A DNA stretch of 30,828 nt from a virus. Below, one piece after another: positions 20,488 through 26,727 of the stretch. Position 1 is the first letter of the stretch. Each line of letters begins with the position of its first letter. The notes below the pieces were generated by a model that was not told where the DNA came from, searched no databases, and was given only the letters and a program-made list of their open reading frames with translations. The stretch is taken from IMG/VR virus record IMGVR_UViG_3300015371_000127, positions 1 to 30,828 of that record; one strand, given 5' to 3'. A program made the position numbers and the translations under genes.

Positions 20488-22132
20488 TGCCTTCCTCGCT
20501 CTCTGTCTGTTGACGCTTGCGCCTACCCCGTCGACGTTTCTTTTTCTTCTGAACCTCAGCGTCAGCAACCTCCGTCACTGTAAACTTCACCCCATTGAGC
20601 ACGATCACATCACCCACCTTGTAGGGCTCCGAGTCGCTCGCCTTGGGCTTGGGTGCTGGCAGCGCCTTCTGTGCACCCGGTTGACCAACACCACCAGGTG
20701 CAATCACAGGCTTGGGTGTAGGCTTCTTCGCCGTCGTCATTGACGCGTTTGCCGACGTGACGGCAGCACCAGCCTTCTTCCCTTCAATTCCCAGCTTCTG
20801 CTCAGGAATTGTCTCCTCCACAAAATCATCCTCAGCCTCAGCATCTTGAATTGCTGCCTCCAAGCCGGGGAACCAACCTTCTTCAATAGCACGGTTCTGC
20901 ACACCCTGCGCAAGCGCTGAGGTTTGTACGAGGCCAGCGTTGACCAAGTTCATCGCTGCCTCTGTGATAGTCTTGATCATGCCTGCCTTGGCGATCTCGT
21001 CCATCTGCCACAACGATGACCATTCGTAAAAGATCTCCTCGTCGATTGAACCAAGCGCATCCACCTGCAACACCTGGTCAAGGACCGCCATCGCAGGCGT
21101 TAGGTACATCTCTTGATCGCTCTTGATGCGATCGTAGTAGTTGCGCAGGTCACTATCACCTGTCGCGTTCATGCCCTGTGGTGACCTGCCATGCAGGCGC
21201 GTAGCAGGGATATCCGCTGCACCGCTGACGATCAGCAAGAACGCCTCGAGCACCTCAGGCATGCCTGAGAAGGTGAGTTGCGTACGCTCCCACTCCTCCT
21301 CCGCATCCATCACAACGGCATTGGTCGTTGACTTTGCAGCGTTGAAGAATGCCAAGCGCTCGGTGAACTTATCGCTGTGCTCCTTCGTCTGCATGATCTC
21401 CGACAGGCGCGGCACCTTGATGAAGTCAACCTTCGCCTCATGGATGAGGGTGGCGATTGATTGCGATGTCACCGCCGCTGCCTGCACAGCATCGTTAACC
21501 ACTTGCAGCACTGAGTCACCCCAACCCTCGTCTGTGTTGGCAATGCTCGGAGCCATGTTGCCGCAGAAACGCACGACGCGCGATGGGTGTACGCGTACAG
21601 ACTGCTGCAAGTTATTGTTTTGTCCCGACGTACGGACCTGATAAAACCGCGGCAACCCAAACCATGGGGACGAGATGTCGGTCTCTGTGCCGTCAAGCCC
21701 ACTCAGGTCATGTCGTGTGACGACGTGCAAGTATTGTAAACCACCCTCACCGATGCGCTCGGGGTTCAATTCCTTTGCTGGGTCGTTCTCACGTGTACCA
21801 ATGACGATGCCCGCTCCCCCGTACAGGCGTGCCTTGAGCAACGCATCCCGCACCTTCATTTGCACGAGGTGCTTAGTCTCGCACGCCTCCAACTTTTCGA
21901 TCTGATCGTTCTCCGCTTGCCACTCACGCCACTGCCGCGTCATGTCCATTGCAGGGATCGTGACGATCTTACGCGCTATCCAGTCGTTAGCGAAAGCCGC
22001 TTCGAGCTGGTCGATTGTCATGATGTTGCGAACGTAGGTGTTGTAACGATTCTTATCGTTAGCCAACATCATCCCCGTCATGAAGTTTGACAAGGTATCG
22101 AACCAACCTTTAACTGCTGTCGTGACGGCCAT
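20453..22132 (-). CDS. Portal protein, DUF1073 type (559 aa)
   Basis: The N-terminal half (TIDQLEAAFANDWIARKIVTIPAMDMTRQW, ARLYGGAGIVIGT) and the late SGAADIPATRLHGRSPQGMN and DSDLRNYYDRI match the DUF1073-type phage portal family. It forms the dodecameric DNA gate at the head vertex and the docking site for terminase. The last ~90 residues are unusual for the core: a proline/alanine linker, then a strongly basic KKKKRRRGRRKRQ run and a Gly-rich end, possibly DNA- or scaffold-interacting. The start at 22132 has no strong Shine-Dalgarno and lies just beyond the repeat array. The family has also been discussed in connection with anti-CBASS Acb1-like naming; I keep the portal call. Confidence 0.88.
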   Translation of the reverse strand: MAVTTAVKGWFDTLSNFMTGMMLANDKNRYNTYVRNIMTIDQLEAAFANDWIARKIVTIPAMDMTRQWREWQAENDQIEKLEACETKHLVQMKVRDALLKARLYGGAGIVIGTRENDPAKELNPERIGEGGLQYLHVVTRHDLSGLDGTETDISSPWFGLPRFYQVRTSGQNNNLQQSVRVHPSRVVRFCGNMAPSIANTDEGWGDSVLQVVNDAVQAAAVTSQSIATLIHEAKVDFIKVPRLSEIMQTKEHSDKFTERLAFFNAAKSTTNAVVMDAEEEWERTQLTFSGMPEVLEAFLLIVSGAADIPATRLHGRSPQGMNATGDSDLRNYYDRIKSDQEMYLTPAMAVLDQVLQVDALGSIDEEIFYEWSSLWQMDEIAKAGMIKTITEAAMNLVNAGLVQTSALAQGVQNRAIEEGWFPGLEAAIQDAEAEDDFVEETIPEQKLGIEGKKAGAAVTSANASMTTAKKPTPKPVIAPGGVGQPGAQKALPAPKPKASDSEPYKVGDVIVLNGVKFTVTEVADAEVQKKKKRRRGRRKRQQTESEEGNGGGGEGGGTT

Positions 22133-22138
22133 TGGTTT

Positions 22139-22310
22139 GGTGCTCTCTTACGGGCGTGCTTCACTCAGTTGCGATGGTGCTCTCTTAAGATTTGGTTCAC
22201 TTCTCCTGAATGGTACTCTCATTTACAATGGTTCACTTCCGCTTACTGGTTCTCTCACGCTTTATGGTTCACTCACTACCACTGGTACGCTCGGGGAATT
22301 TGGTTCACTC
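22139..22310 (-). repeat. Tandem array of 10 degenerate 18-bp repeats, alternating two types
   Basis: On the plus strand, nine-base cores begin at 22139, 22158, 22176, 22194, 22212, 22230, 22248, 22266, 22284 and 22302, with a period of 18 (19 once). Two core types strictly alternate apart from small changes: GGTNCTCTC and GGTTCACTY, so the true unit is 36 bp repeated five times. Nine-base AT-rich spacers between cores are not conserved. On the coding (minus) strand the cores read GAGAGNACC and RAGTGAACC. The array fills the gap between the portal start and the microgene at 22305-22451. Function unknown; candidates are a protein-binding, packaging or replication site. Confidence 0.85.
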
Positions 22311-22451
22311 ATTCCACTTGCCGTCCTCTGTCCCCGCACCACACTGCTGACAAACCCATTCTTCGGGCACTACGTCTTCAACGCGCGGGGGATGTACCGG
22401 TTCAACTTCGCTGTTGCAGAACGGGCAGCGCTCACAGAAACCTTCGATCAT
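22305..22451 (-). CDS. 48-aa zinc-ribbon peptide inside the repeat array
   Basis: The ATG at 22451 opens a frame with two cysteine groups: CERCPFC near residues 6-12 and CQQC at 34-37, separated by a hydrophobic-acidic linker (PPRVEDVVPEEWV). The CPFCNSE start resembles Lar-like restriction-alleviation and similar one-zinc ribbons of phages. A GTG at 22460 is an alternative start. AAGGGA abuts the ATG, too close for ideal initiation. Both ends of the gene run into repeat cores, so it looks embedded in, or inserted into, the array. A DNA-binding partner of the repeats is an attractive but untested idea. Confidence 0.6.
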   Translation of the reverse strand: MIEGFCERCPFCNSEVEPVHPPRVEDVVPEEWVCQQCGAGTEDGKWNE

Positions 22452-22453
22452 TC

Positions 22454-22559
22454 CCTTCACTCACTCTAAAGATATGGTGCGCTCTACCTATTTGGTTCAC
22501 TCTGAAGGATATGGCACTCTCTCTTATTCTGGTTCGCTCGCGCATGCTCAGGTGCTCTC
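22454..22559 (-). repeat. Second block of the alternating 18-bp repeats, next to the terminase stop
   Basis: Cores begin on the plus strand at 22454, 22476, 22494, 22513, 22531 and 22551, with spacings of 22, 18, 19, 18 and 20. They read CCTTCACTC, GGTGCGCTC, GGTTCACTC, GGCACTCTC, GGTTCGCTC and GGTGCTCTC, so the same two core types alternate as in the larger block. The register is less regular. It lies between the terminase stop at 22571 and the zinc-ribbon microgene, and is probably one array with the block at 22139-22310. Confidence 0.78.
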
Positions 22560-22570
22560 ACGGTCTCTGG

Positions 22571-24094
22571 CTAGCGAACCCAACTCATGGTCGTGTCGTA
22601 TGTACTGCCGAGGGTTAGTTTATTAAACGCACCGCTCGACGCATCTACCTGATCCTTGTGCTTACCTGCAGGGAATGACTCGAGCTCGTCGAAGTACGCC
22701 CGTACCCAATCGCCTGCCTTCACCGACACGTTGCCATTCTGCACTTGTGCTGAATACGGTTCAGCACGTACCTCCTTCGTCCCCGTAACTTTGTCAGCGA
22801 ACACACGAAAACCAGCGAGGTTGCGTATCGTGCTCTCCGCCGACTCCTTGCCACCTGACCCAGGCTCCTGCTCGACGTACACCTCGAGCGATCCCTGACA
22901 CAAGTGACGATCGTTCGTCACTTGCTGTTTGATGCGCTTCTCCCTTTCGAGCGCGCCCCATTGTCCTCGTGACACGTCTTCAACTACGAATGTGCCGTCC
23001 TTCATCTTGTGCATCAGCACCATCGCAGTGTACGCGCCATCCTCCTTCGTCGCTGCCTTGTCTATGTACCTACACGAGCGCAGCACGTTCGCACGATCAA
23101 CCGATTGGATGATGTTGATACGATCGACAGGGAATATACCACCACCTTTGATGATGGGGTTTTGCTGATACTCCGCTGACCATGACGCTTCGCTATGCAC
23201 AGCGCGACGTTCCATCAGGAAGTCAAGCGGCTTGTGCTCAGGGAAGAGCTCCTCACCTACCTCCCTGTACCCTTCTTTAACCGACCAGTCACCCTCCTCA
23301 GCAATGGCAGGGTACTTCAACACCTTCGTCTTAGGGAAATACTCCAACCACCTGCCTACGGGATCATCGAGGTGCCAGCGAGTCATGATGATGATCATGC
23401 CCGCCTCTTTGCTGAAACGAGCGAAGAAGTCAGCGACAAACCAATTCCATGTCTTGTCGCGTATCGTTGGGCTCTGCGCCTCAGCGTAACCTTTGATCGG
23501 GTCGTCGATCACGCCTAAGTCAAGGCCCATGCCCGTGATCGCACCATTGATCGTGGTGTTGCGAAACGAGCCCTTCTTGCCCATGACTTCGAACACGCCG
23601 GTGTTGCGTCGAGCGCCCACCATATCGCGGTCACCAATGTCACGAATGCGCGTACGCCCAAACGTACCTTGATATGCTGGCGACAACATCATGCGTTGCA
23701 GGTACAGGTTAGCAGCGGTACCCAGTTCATCGCTATACGACGTGAAGATAACGCGGAAGTCAGGATTCTTACCCAACACCCAAGCGATGAAGTCGCGCAC
23801 CTGCTCACTCTTGCCGTGCTGCGGTGGTGCCTGAATGACAAGTTTAGGACGCTTGCCATTGCACAGGTCTATATAGAACTGCTGCAGGTGGAATGCCAAG
23901 TCCTCCTGCCACCACCCACGCAACATGTCAGGATGAACTAAACGACGAAAACCCCAAAACGAGCGACGTGCTTCCGCGTAGAAAACCTCAGCATACGCTC
24001 GTGCCTGCGGCGCTGTCGTAATGAACTTTGAACCGTCCTCCCCCTTGCGTACCTTGATTAGACGCTTAGGGACATCGGTAGAAGTTGCCGTCAT
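22571..24094 (-). CDS. terL: Terminase large subunit, 507 aa
   Basis: The ATPase domain has a Walker A-like QAPPQHGKSEQ (88-98) and Walker B LDLGVIDDP (191-199), followed by the coupling-type MTRWHLDDP (237-245). The C-terminal RNase H-like nuclease has RYIDKAATKEDGAYTA (342-357) with D345, VYVEQEPGSGG (405-415) and HKDQVDASSGAF (479-490) with D481 and D484. This matches the TIGR01630-type large terminases (psiM2 ORF9-like). It cuts concatemers and drives DNA into the prohead through the portal. I chose the ATG at 24094; no good Shine-Dalgarno is visible and it overlaps the BA14K-like gene by 29 bases. No small terminase gene is recognised nearby. Confidence 0.93.
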   Translation of the reverse strand: MTATSTDVPKRLIKVRKGEDGSKFITTAPQARAYAEVFYAEARRSFWGFRRLVHPDMLRGWWQEDLAFHLQQFYIDLCNGKRPKLVIQAPPQHGKSEQVRDFIAWVLGKNPDFRVIFTSYSDELGTAANLYLQRMMLSPAYQGTFGRTRIRDIGDRDMVGARRNTGVFEVMGKKGSFRNTTINGAITGMGLDLGVIDDPIKGYAEAQSPTIRDKTWNWFVADFFARFSKEAGMIIIMTRWHLDDPVGRWLEYFPKTKVLKYPAIAEEGDWSVKEGYREVGEELFPEHKPLDFLMERRAVHSEASWSAEYQQNPIIKGGGIFPVDRINIIQSVDRANVLRSCRYIDKAATKEDGAYTAMVLMHKMKDGTFVVEDVSRGQWGALEREKRIKQQVTNDRHLCQGSLEVYVEQEPGSGGKESAESTIRNLAGFRVFADKVTGTKEVRAEPYSAQVQNGNVSVKAGDWVRAYFDELESFPAGKHKDQVDASSGAFNKLTLGSTYDTTMSWVR

Positions 24095-24446
24095 ACCCAC
24101 GGTAGAGCCCCGTCTGAATGTTCCACGAGCGAAAGCGTCGAGCGCAATACGCGATCTGATCACCCGACAATTGAGGCGCTGCCTGCACCTGAACCTCCGG
24201 CGGATACGGTTGCGTAACGACAGGCTGTTGCACGATCACGGGTTGCTGGACCACCACAGGCTGTGGTGGGCGATAGTACGGCTGCGGATAATAGTAAGGC
24301 CGCTGTCGTTGCTGTATCGCACCTGAAATCACGCCACCTACCACTCCCCCAAGCGCTCCCCCGGCAAACCCACCCCAAAAGGCGTCGGCACGTGCTTGCG
24401 TAGTGGCACACACGAGCGCGAGCACAATCAGGAATAACCTTTTCAT
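24066..24446 (-). CDS. BA14K-like secreted protein, 126 aa
   Basis: A Sec signal (MKRLFLIVLALVCATTQARA, cleavage likely after ADA) is followed by a glycine zipper (GGFAGGALGGVVGGVISGAI), a Pro/Gln/Tyr-rich linker, and a C-terminal domain IAYCARRFRSWNIQTGLYRG continuing to YDGNFYRCP. The C-RFRS-x(4)-TG-Y-GYDG-x-C pattern is that of BA14K proteins of Brucella and other Rhizobiales, reported as immunoreactive or lectin-like. I chose the ATG at 24446 with AAGGAG 6 bases upstream; two nearby upstream ATGs in frame are alternatives. It overlaps the terminase start. An envelope-modifying role in the host is inferred. Confidence 0.82.
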   Translation of the reverse strand: MKRLFLIVLALVCATTQARADAFWGGFAGGALGGVVGGVISGAIQQRQRPYYYPQPYYRPPQPVVVQQPVIVQQPVVTQPYPPEVQVQAAPQLSGDQIAYCARRFRSWNIQTGLYRGYDGNFYRCP

Positions 24447-24457
24447 TTGCATCTCCT

Positions 24458-24652
24458 TCACCCGTGCCTCCGCACGTAATGCCTGAACTCACGACTCACG
24501 TCCAGCCCTGATCGGTACACTGCATGCCGCAAATGATGTGACAACGAATGCCATAGGTCTTCGTTGCTCGGGTCTTTGCGCAACGCTTCGAAGTCCTCGA
24601 ACGCGTGGTGCGCGTGCCTATGCAGGTGCTGTGAATTATCGTCCGTTAGCAT
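24458..24652 (-). CDS. His-rich small helical protein, 64 aa
   Basis: The ATG at 24652 has AAAGAGG 6 bases upstream, just past the terminator's T tract. The protein is helical and rich in His, Asp and Arg (QHLHRHAHHAFEDFEALRK, SHHLRHAVYRSG). A metal-binding role is possible, but no known motif is seen. It is the first gene after the terminator and precedes the BA14K-like gene by 11 bases, so a promoter must lie inside or upstream of the terminator region, or read-through must occur. Confidence 0.68.
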   Translation of the reverse strand: MLTDDNSQHLHRHAHHAFEDFEALRKDPSNEDLWHSLSHHLRHAVYRSGLDVSREFRHYVRRHG

Positions 24653-24666
24653 TAGAGCCTCTTTAG

Positions 24667-24703
24667 AAAAAGGATCGGGCCCACTTTGTCCATGAGCCCG
24701 ACC
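24667..24703 (-). terminator. Intrinsic terminator after the MCDYSL gene
   Basis: On the minus strand GGTCGGGC and GCCCGATCC form a stem (six perfect pairs plus two beyond a bulged T) around a 15-base loop, followed directly by TTTTT (plus 24667-24671). It lies 31 bases after the stop of the 24734-25129 gene and ends that unit before the terminase block. Confidence 0.8.
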
Positions 24704-24733
24704 AAGTCTACCTGACACACACTCAACGCAACG

Positions 24734-25129
24734 TTACGCTACAACCTCGACGCGACGTTGCTCGCTCGCCTCTGCATCGTTCGTCGGCGCGGCGGGCAGC
24801 TGCAGCACGGTGGCAGTCTGACCCTCGGTGACGTACGTCAACAGCGACGTTACACCATTCGGGAACTCAAGCGAGTCATGGTGCATGTGGATATGCTCCT
24901 TATTGACTTGCCTGAAAATCGCCGTTTTGTGTCCCGAGTCGGCGTCGGTGTGGAACAGTTCGATGTTGCTGTCGAATGCCAGCTCCGTACCGGGCTTGAC
25001 GCACACAGCGCAATCAGGATCAGCCGGGTCAGCAAACCCACGAGTGCCCGTTCCGAAGTTGCGAGTGACGAGTTTATCGCCCACGCGAGCATCGCGTGTG
25101 CGAACATGCATTAGGCTATAGTCGCACAT
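24734..25129 (-). CDS. MCDYSL-type conserved bacterial protein, 131 aa (candidate moron)
   Basis: The N-terminus MCDYSLMHVRTRDARVGDKL continues to VTRNFGTGTRGFA. The middle has CAVCVKPGTELAFDSNIE, and the later HIHMHHDSLEFPNG and a closing TYVTEGQTATVLQLP complete the pattern of a family found widely in Bradyrhizobium and related bacteria; its function is unknown to me. An AAAGGA lies about 9 bases before the ATG at 25129. It has its own structured leader upstream and an intrinsic terminator downstream, unlike its tightly coupled neighbours, which suggests independent expression, possibly during lysogeny. Benefit to the host is inferred from this layout only. Confidence 0.78.
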   Translation of the reverse strand: MCDYSLMHVRTRDARVGDKLVTRNFGTGTRGFADPADPDCAVCVKPGTELAFDSNIELFHTDADSGHKTAIFRQVNKEHIHMHHDSLEFPNGVTSLLTYVTEGQTATVLQLPAAPTNDAEASEQRRVEVVA

Positions 25130-25158
25130 GACATTTTGTCCTTTCCACTATGATGGGT

Positions 25159-25227
25159 AGCGCCGGGTCATCTCGGTCGCTAGGCGGGTTGGGCTGGGGA
25201 GTCCAGCGAGCAAGTACACCCGGCGCT
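25159..25227 (-). promoter_or_regulatory. Large stem-loop leader element upstream of the MCDYSL gene
   Basis: A perfect 10-bp inverted repeat (AGCGCCGGGT at 25159-25168 and ACCCGGCGCT at 25218-25227) encloses 49 bases. Inside is a 5-bp hairpin (GCTGG, five-base loop, CCAGC) that competes with an alternative TCGCT/AGCGA pairing. No T tract follows on either side, so it is not a simple terminator. With the rest of the 155-base gap (25130-25284), where no gene or clear promoter is seen, it probably forms the 5' leader of the next gene. An ncRNA, protein-binding or attachment site are alternatives. Confidence 0.55.
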
Positions 25228-25284
25228 GGTCGCGCAACGTGAGGAAGCCGGCACCCACATCGCGCGTAACTTCAATCGACTTCG

Positions 25285-25656
25285 TTAGGGTTGTGCAGGC
25301 GTGTTCGCTGCAACAGCGGCAGCAAGCGAGTCTGACGACCCTCTGAGTTGATCGGCTAGCGCCTGCAGCGCTGCCGGGTCTGTTTTGAGCGACTCGATCT
25401 GAGCCGCAAGCCCAGTGAGGAGAGTGATAGCAGATTGATCGACCGCCGTGTTGCGCTCGACCTCCGCCTTCAACGAATCCAAGTCTGCCATGATGGCCTC
25501 CTTTGTTTGTGTGGCTAGCGTTGTCAGCATATCAAGCTTCTGCCCGATGTCCTGCAATGCGTTAATGAACTTCGGCATGAGCACCGCAAGCGCATTGATC
25601 TTCACCTCAATCGAACCAAGGCGCTCGGTGATGCGTTCGTATGCTAAGAGATCCAT
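25285..25656 (-). CDS. Coiled-coil protein with strong internal start, 123 aa (68 aa short form)
   Basis: The long form starts at the ATG at 25656. It is helical and charged throughout with coiled-coil character (ERITERLGSIEVKINALAV, LQDIGQKLDMLTTLAT), and its second half is MADLDSLKAEVERNTAVDQS continuing to an Ala-rich tail AAAVAANTPAQP. An in-frame ATG at 25491 has a perfect GGAGG 5 bases upstream, so a 68-residue C-terminal product is probably made too. Alternatively the gene is a fusion of two. Short proteins beginning MADLxxLxxEV are common in phages and often encoded near structural genes. Function unknown. Confidence 0.72.
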   Translation of the reverse strand: MDLLAYERITERLGSIEVKINALAVLMPKFINALQDIGQKLDMLTTLATQTKEAIMADLDSLKAEVERNTAVDQSAITLLTGLAAQIESLKTDPAALQALADQLRGSSDSLAAAVAANTPAQP

Positions 25657-25775
25657 TTGTATACCACCCACAACAGCGCCATTGCCATACTACCAAACGT
25701 CCAACCATATGCGAACCCAGACCACCACGCCCGCCTCACACATGTTGTGAACGTCGACCAAATGGTGCTACTCAA
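25644..25775 (-). CDS. Possible 43-aa membrane peptide with TTG start
   Basis: A TTG at 25775 overlaps the previous stop and has GGAG 8 bases upstream within that gene. The product is Trp- and aromatic-rich with a hydrophobic C-terminal half (WWSGFAYGWTFGSMAMALLW, then VVYKWIS), consistent with one transmembrane helix. It overlaps the start of the coiled-coil gene by 13 bases. It fills an otherwise empty ~115-base gap. The TTG start lowers certainty. Confidence 0.5.
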   Translation of the reverse strand: MSSTIWSTFTTCVRRAWWSGFAYGWTFGSMAMALLWVVYKWIS

Positions 25776-25948
25776 TTGATCATCTCCGCATCAACGATGT
25801 CTGATATGGTCAGGTCAAGCGAGCCCTTACGCTCTACCTGCGCCATCATCTGAGCGCACAGCATATCAGCATCGTCTTCATCATCCATTGTGATGGTGAT
25901 GATAACCTGCTTGTCCTTGCTTTCGATGTCGAGCCCAACTGGCGTCAT
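25772..25948 (-). CDS. Small acidic hypothetical protein, 58 aa
   Basis: The ATG at 25948 has AGGA about 7 bases upstream. The product has a short beta-strand (KQVIITITM), then a strongly acidic patch (DDEDDADM) and a helix (LCAQMMAQVERKG), ending LDLTISDIVDAEMIN. It looks like a compact alpha/beta domain with no recognised family. It lies between two hypothetical genes in the small-gene block. Function unknown. Confidence 0.66.
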   Translation of the reverse strand: MTPVGLDIESKDKQVIITITMDDEDDADMLCAQMMAQVERKGSLDLTISDIVDAEMIN

Positions 25949-25967
25949 GATCTATTCCTGTTCTACA

Positions 25968-26159
25968 TTAGATGGTGCGTGGTTTAAGCTGTATTGGATT
26001 GACAAAGTAATAACCCGCTGCCATCGGATAATCAGGCTTAACACCCAACACAAACGTACCAACGATTTCATCAACCACTACAGGCAAATGCTCAAAGGTT
26101 ATTGTATCGCCTAACGAAGCACCATGCATCCAAGCCTTGTCACCAACCCGCCACTTCAT
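25968..26159 (-). CDS. Small hypothetical protein, 63 aa
   Basis: The ATG at 26159 overlaps the zinc-ribbon gene's stop as ATGA. The sequence looks like a small beta-barrel (MKWRVGDKAWMHGASLGDTI, HLPVVVDEIVGTFVLGV, YYFVNPIQLKPRTI), similar in pattern to SH3-like or KOW-like folds that start with a 'VGDKAW' strand. No family is claimed. Function unknown. Confidence 0.7.
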   Translation of the reverse strand: MKWRVGDKAWMHGASLGDTITFEHLPVVVDEIVGTFVLGVKPDYPMAAGYYFVNPIQLKPRTI

Positions 26160-26314
26160 TTGCTTCCCTCGCTAGGCTTCGGTTTATATTTCCAACCAGG
26201 GTTACATTGAAAGCATGGGACAGTGACGGGCTTCATAACCCATGTCTTGCCACCATCCTCCGTGTCGGGAAATACCTTATCGAAATAACCTTTGTCACCA
26301 CACTTACACGCCAT
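26156..26314 (-). CDS. Small zinc-ribbon protein, 52 aa
   Basis: The ATG at 26314 overlaps the upstream stop as TGATG. Cysteines lie at 3 and 5 (ACKCGDKGYF) and at 34 and 37 (VPCFQCNPGW), a Cys4 ribbon separated by a hydrophobic strand (KTWVMKPVTV). The tail is lysine- and proline-rich. Such peptides often bind nucleic acid or a protein partner; no specific family is recognised. It is the fourth CxxC-type peptide in this half of the window. Confidence 0.7.
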   Translation of the reverse strand: MACKCGDKGYFDKVFPDTEDGGKTWVMKPVTVPCFQCNPGWKYKPKPSEGSK

Positions 26315-26667
26315 CACGAGCCCTTCCTAATCACTGCGGCACATGCCTTAGCAGCAATGACCGCCGTAGCAGCAATGACCGCCGAATGCTTGGCAAACTC
26401 CTTGAACTCCTCTGCCTGCTTATCACAGACCTTAGCGCAGCGTTCACGCTCTGCTAGAACTGCCCGCTTCATGTCCTCGACATAATCAACAAATTCAACC
26501 ATCACTCGCCCTATCGTTGCCGCTGCACCCGGTCGCACGATGCTCGATCCACCGGTCGGTGGGTTTTGAACCGGCGTAGTTGCCGCAGGTTGATTTGGTT
26601 GGTATCTCCTGTTGGAGGGCTGATATCCCTCGGTCAGGGGGTAGCCATCGTATGCCGCTGAGTTCAT
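26314..26667 (-). CDS. ERERC-motif phage protein, 117 aa
   Basis: The N-terminal ~48 residues are disordered, proline/asparagine-rich (GYQPSNRRYQPNQPAATTPV). The C-terminal half has VEDMKRAVLAERERCAKVCD, shared with three other genes in the window, and then an alanine-rich helix created by a perfect 18-bp tandem duplication (26349-26384), ending AAVIRKGS. The start at 26667 has AGGAAGGG within the previous short frame and an ATGA overlap. Proteins with the ERERCAxVC segment are common in phages of Alphaproteobacteria; function unknown. Confidence 0.7.
   Translation of the reverse strand: MNSAAYDGYPLTEGYQPSNRRYQPNQPAATTPVQNPPTGGSSIVRPGAAATIGRVMVEFVDYVEDMKRAVLAERERCAKVCDKQAEEFKEFAKHSAVIAATAVIAAKACAAVIRKGS
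26349..26384 (-). repeat. Perfect 18-bp tandem duplication within the ERERC gene
   Basis: The 18-base unit TAGCAGCAATGACCGCCG occurs twice in a row (26349-26366 and 26367-26384) with no mismatch. It encodes a duplicated AVIAAT-type hexapeptide, keeping the frame. The identity suggests a recent slippage event. Confidence 0.9.
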
Positions 26668-26714
26668 TCGCCCTTCCTGATCGCGTCAGAAGCCTCCTGT
26701 GCACGCCGTCGCAC
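26664..26714 (-). pseudogene. 16-residue remnant of an ERERC-type protein, or leader peptide
   Basis: A GTG at 26714 with AAGGAG 5 bases upstream opens a 16-codon frame ending ASDAIRKGE, followed by a stop in ATGA overlap with the ERERC gene. The tail is nearly the same as the end of the 26844-27065 gene (LRDEIRKGE) and uses the same DNA, a 14-base CGCCCTTCCTGATC repeat. It looks like the C-terminal stump left after deletion of another family member. It could still act as a leader peptide providing the ribosome binding site for the next gene. Confidence 0.4.
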
Positions 26715-26727
26715 TTCGTCTCCTTAA

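Noticed and set aside
22080-22469. Plus-strand 129-codon frame with GSL hexapeptide repeats across the repeat array
   Set aside because: The repeats are 18 bp long, so every frame is periodic. The frame starts inside the portal gene, has no ribosome binding site, and runs against all other genes. The repetition is better explained as DNA sites.
22139-22559. CRISPR array
   Set aside because: Cores are only nine bases, spacers nine bases, two core types alternate and are degenerate; no cas gene is present.
25159-25227. tRNA or tRNA-like gene
   Set aside because: The stem-loop has a 10-bp outer stem but no T-loop GGTTC, no anticodon arm of proper length, and no CCA-compatible acceptor end.
25180-25260. 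26-codon minus-strand frame in the leader of the MCDYSL gene
   Set aside because: No ribosome binding site, Cys/Ser/Pro-rich composition without a pattern, and it covers a perfect stem structure.
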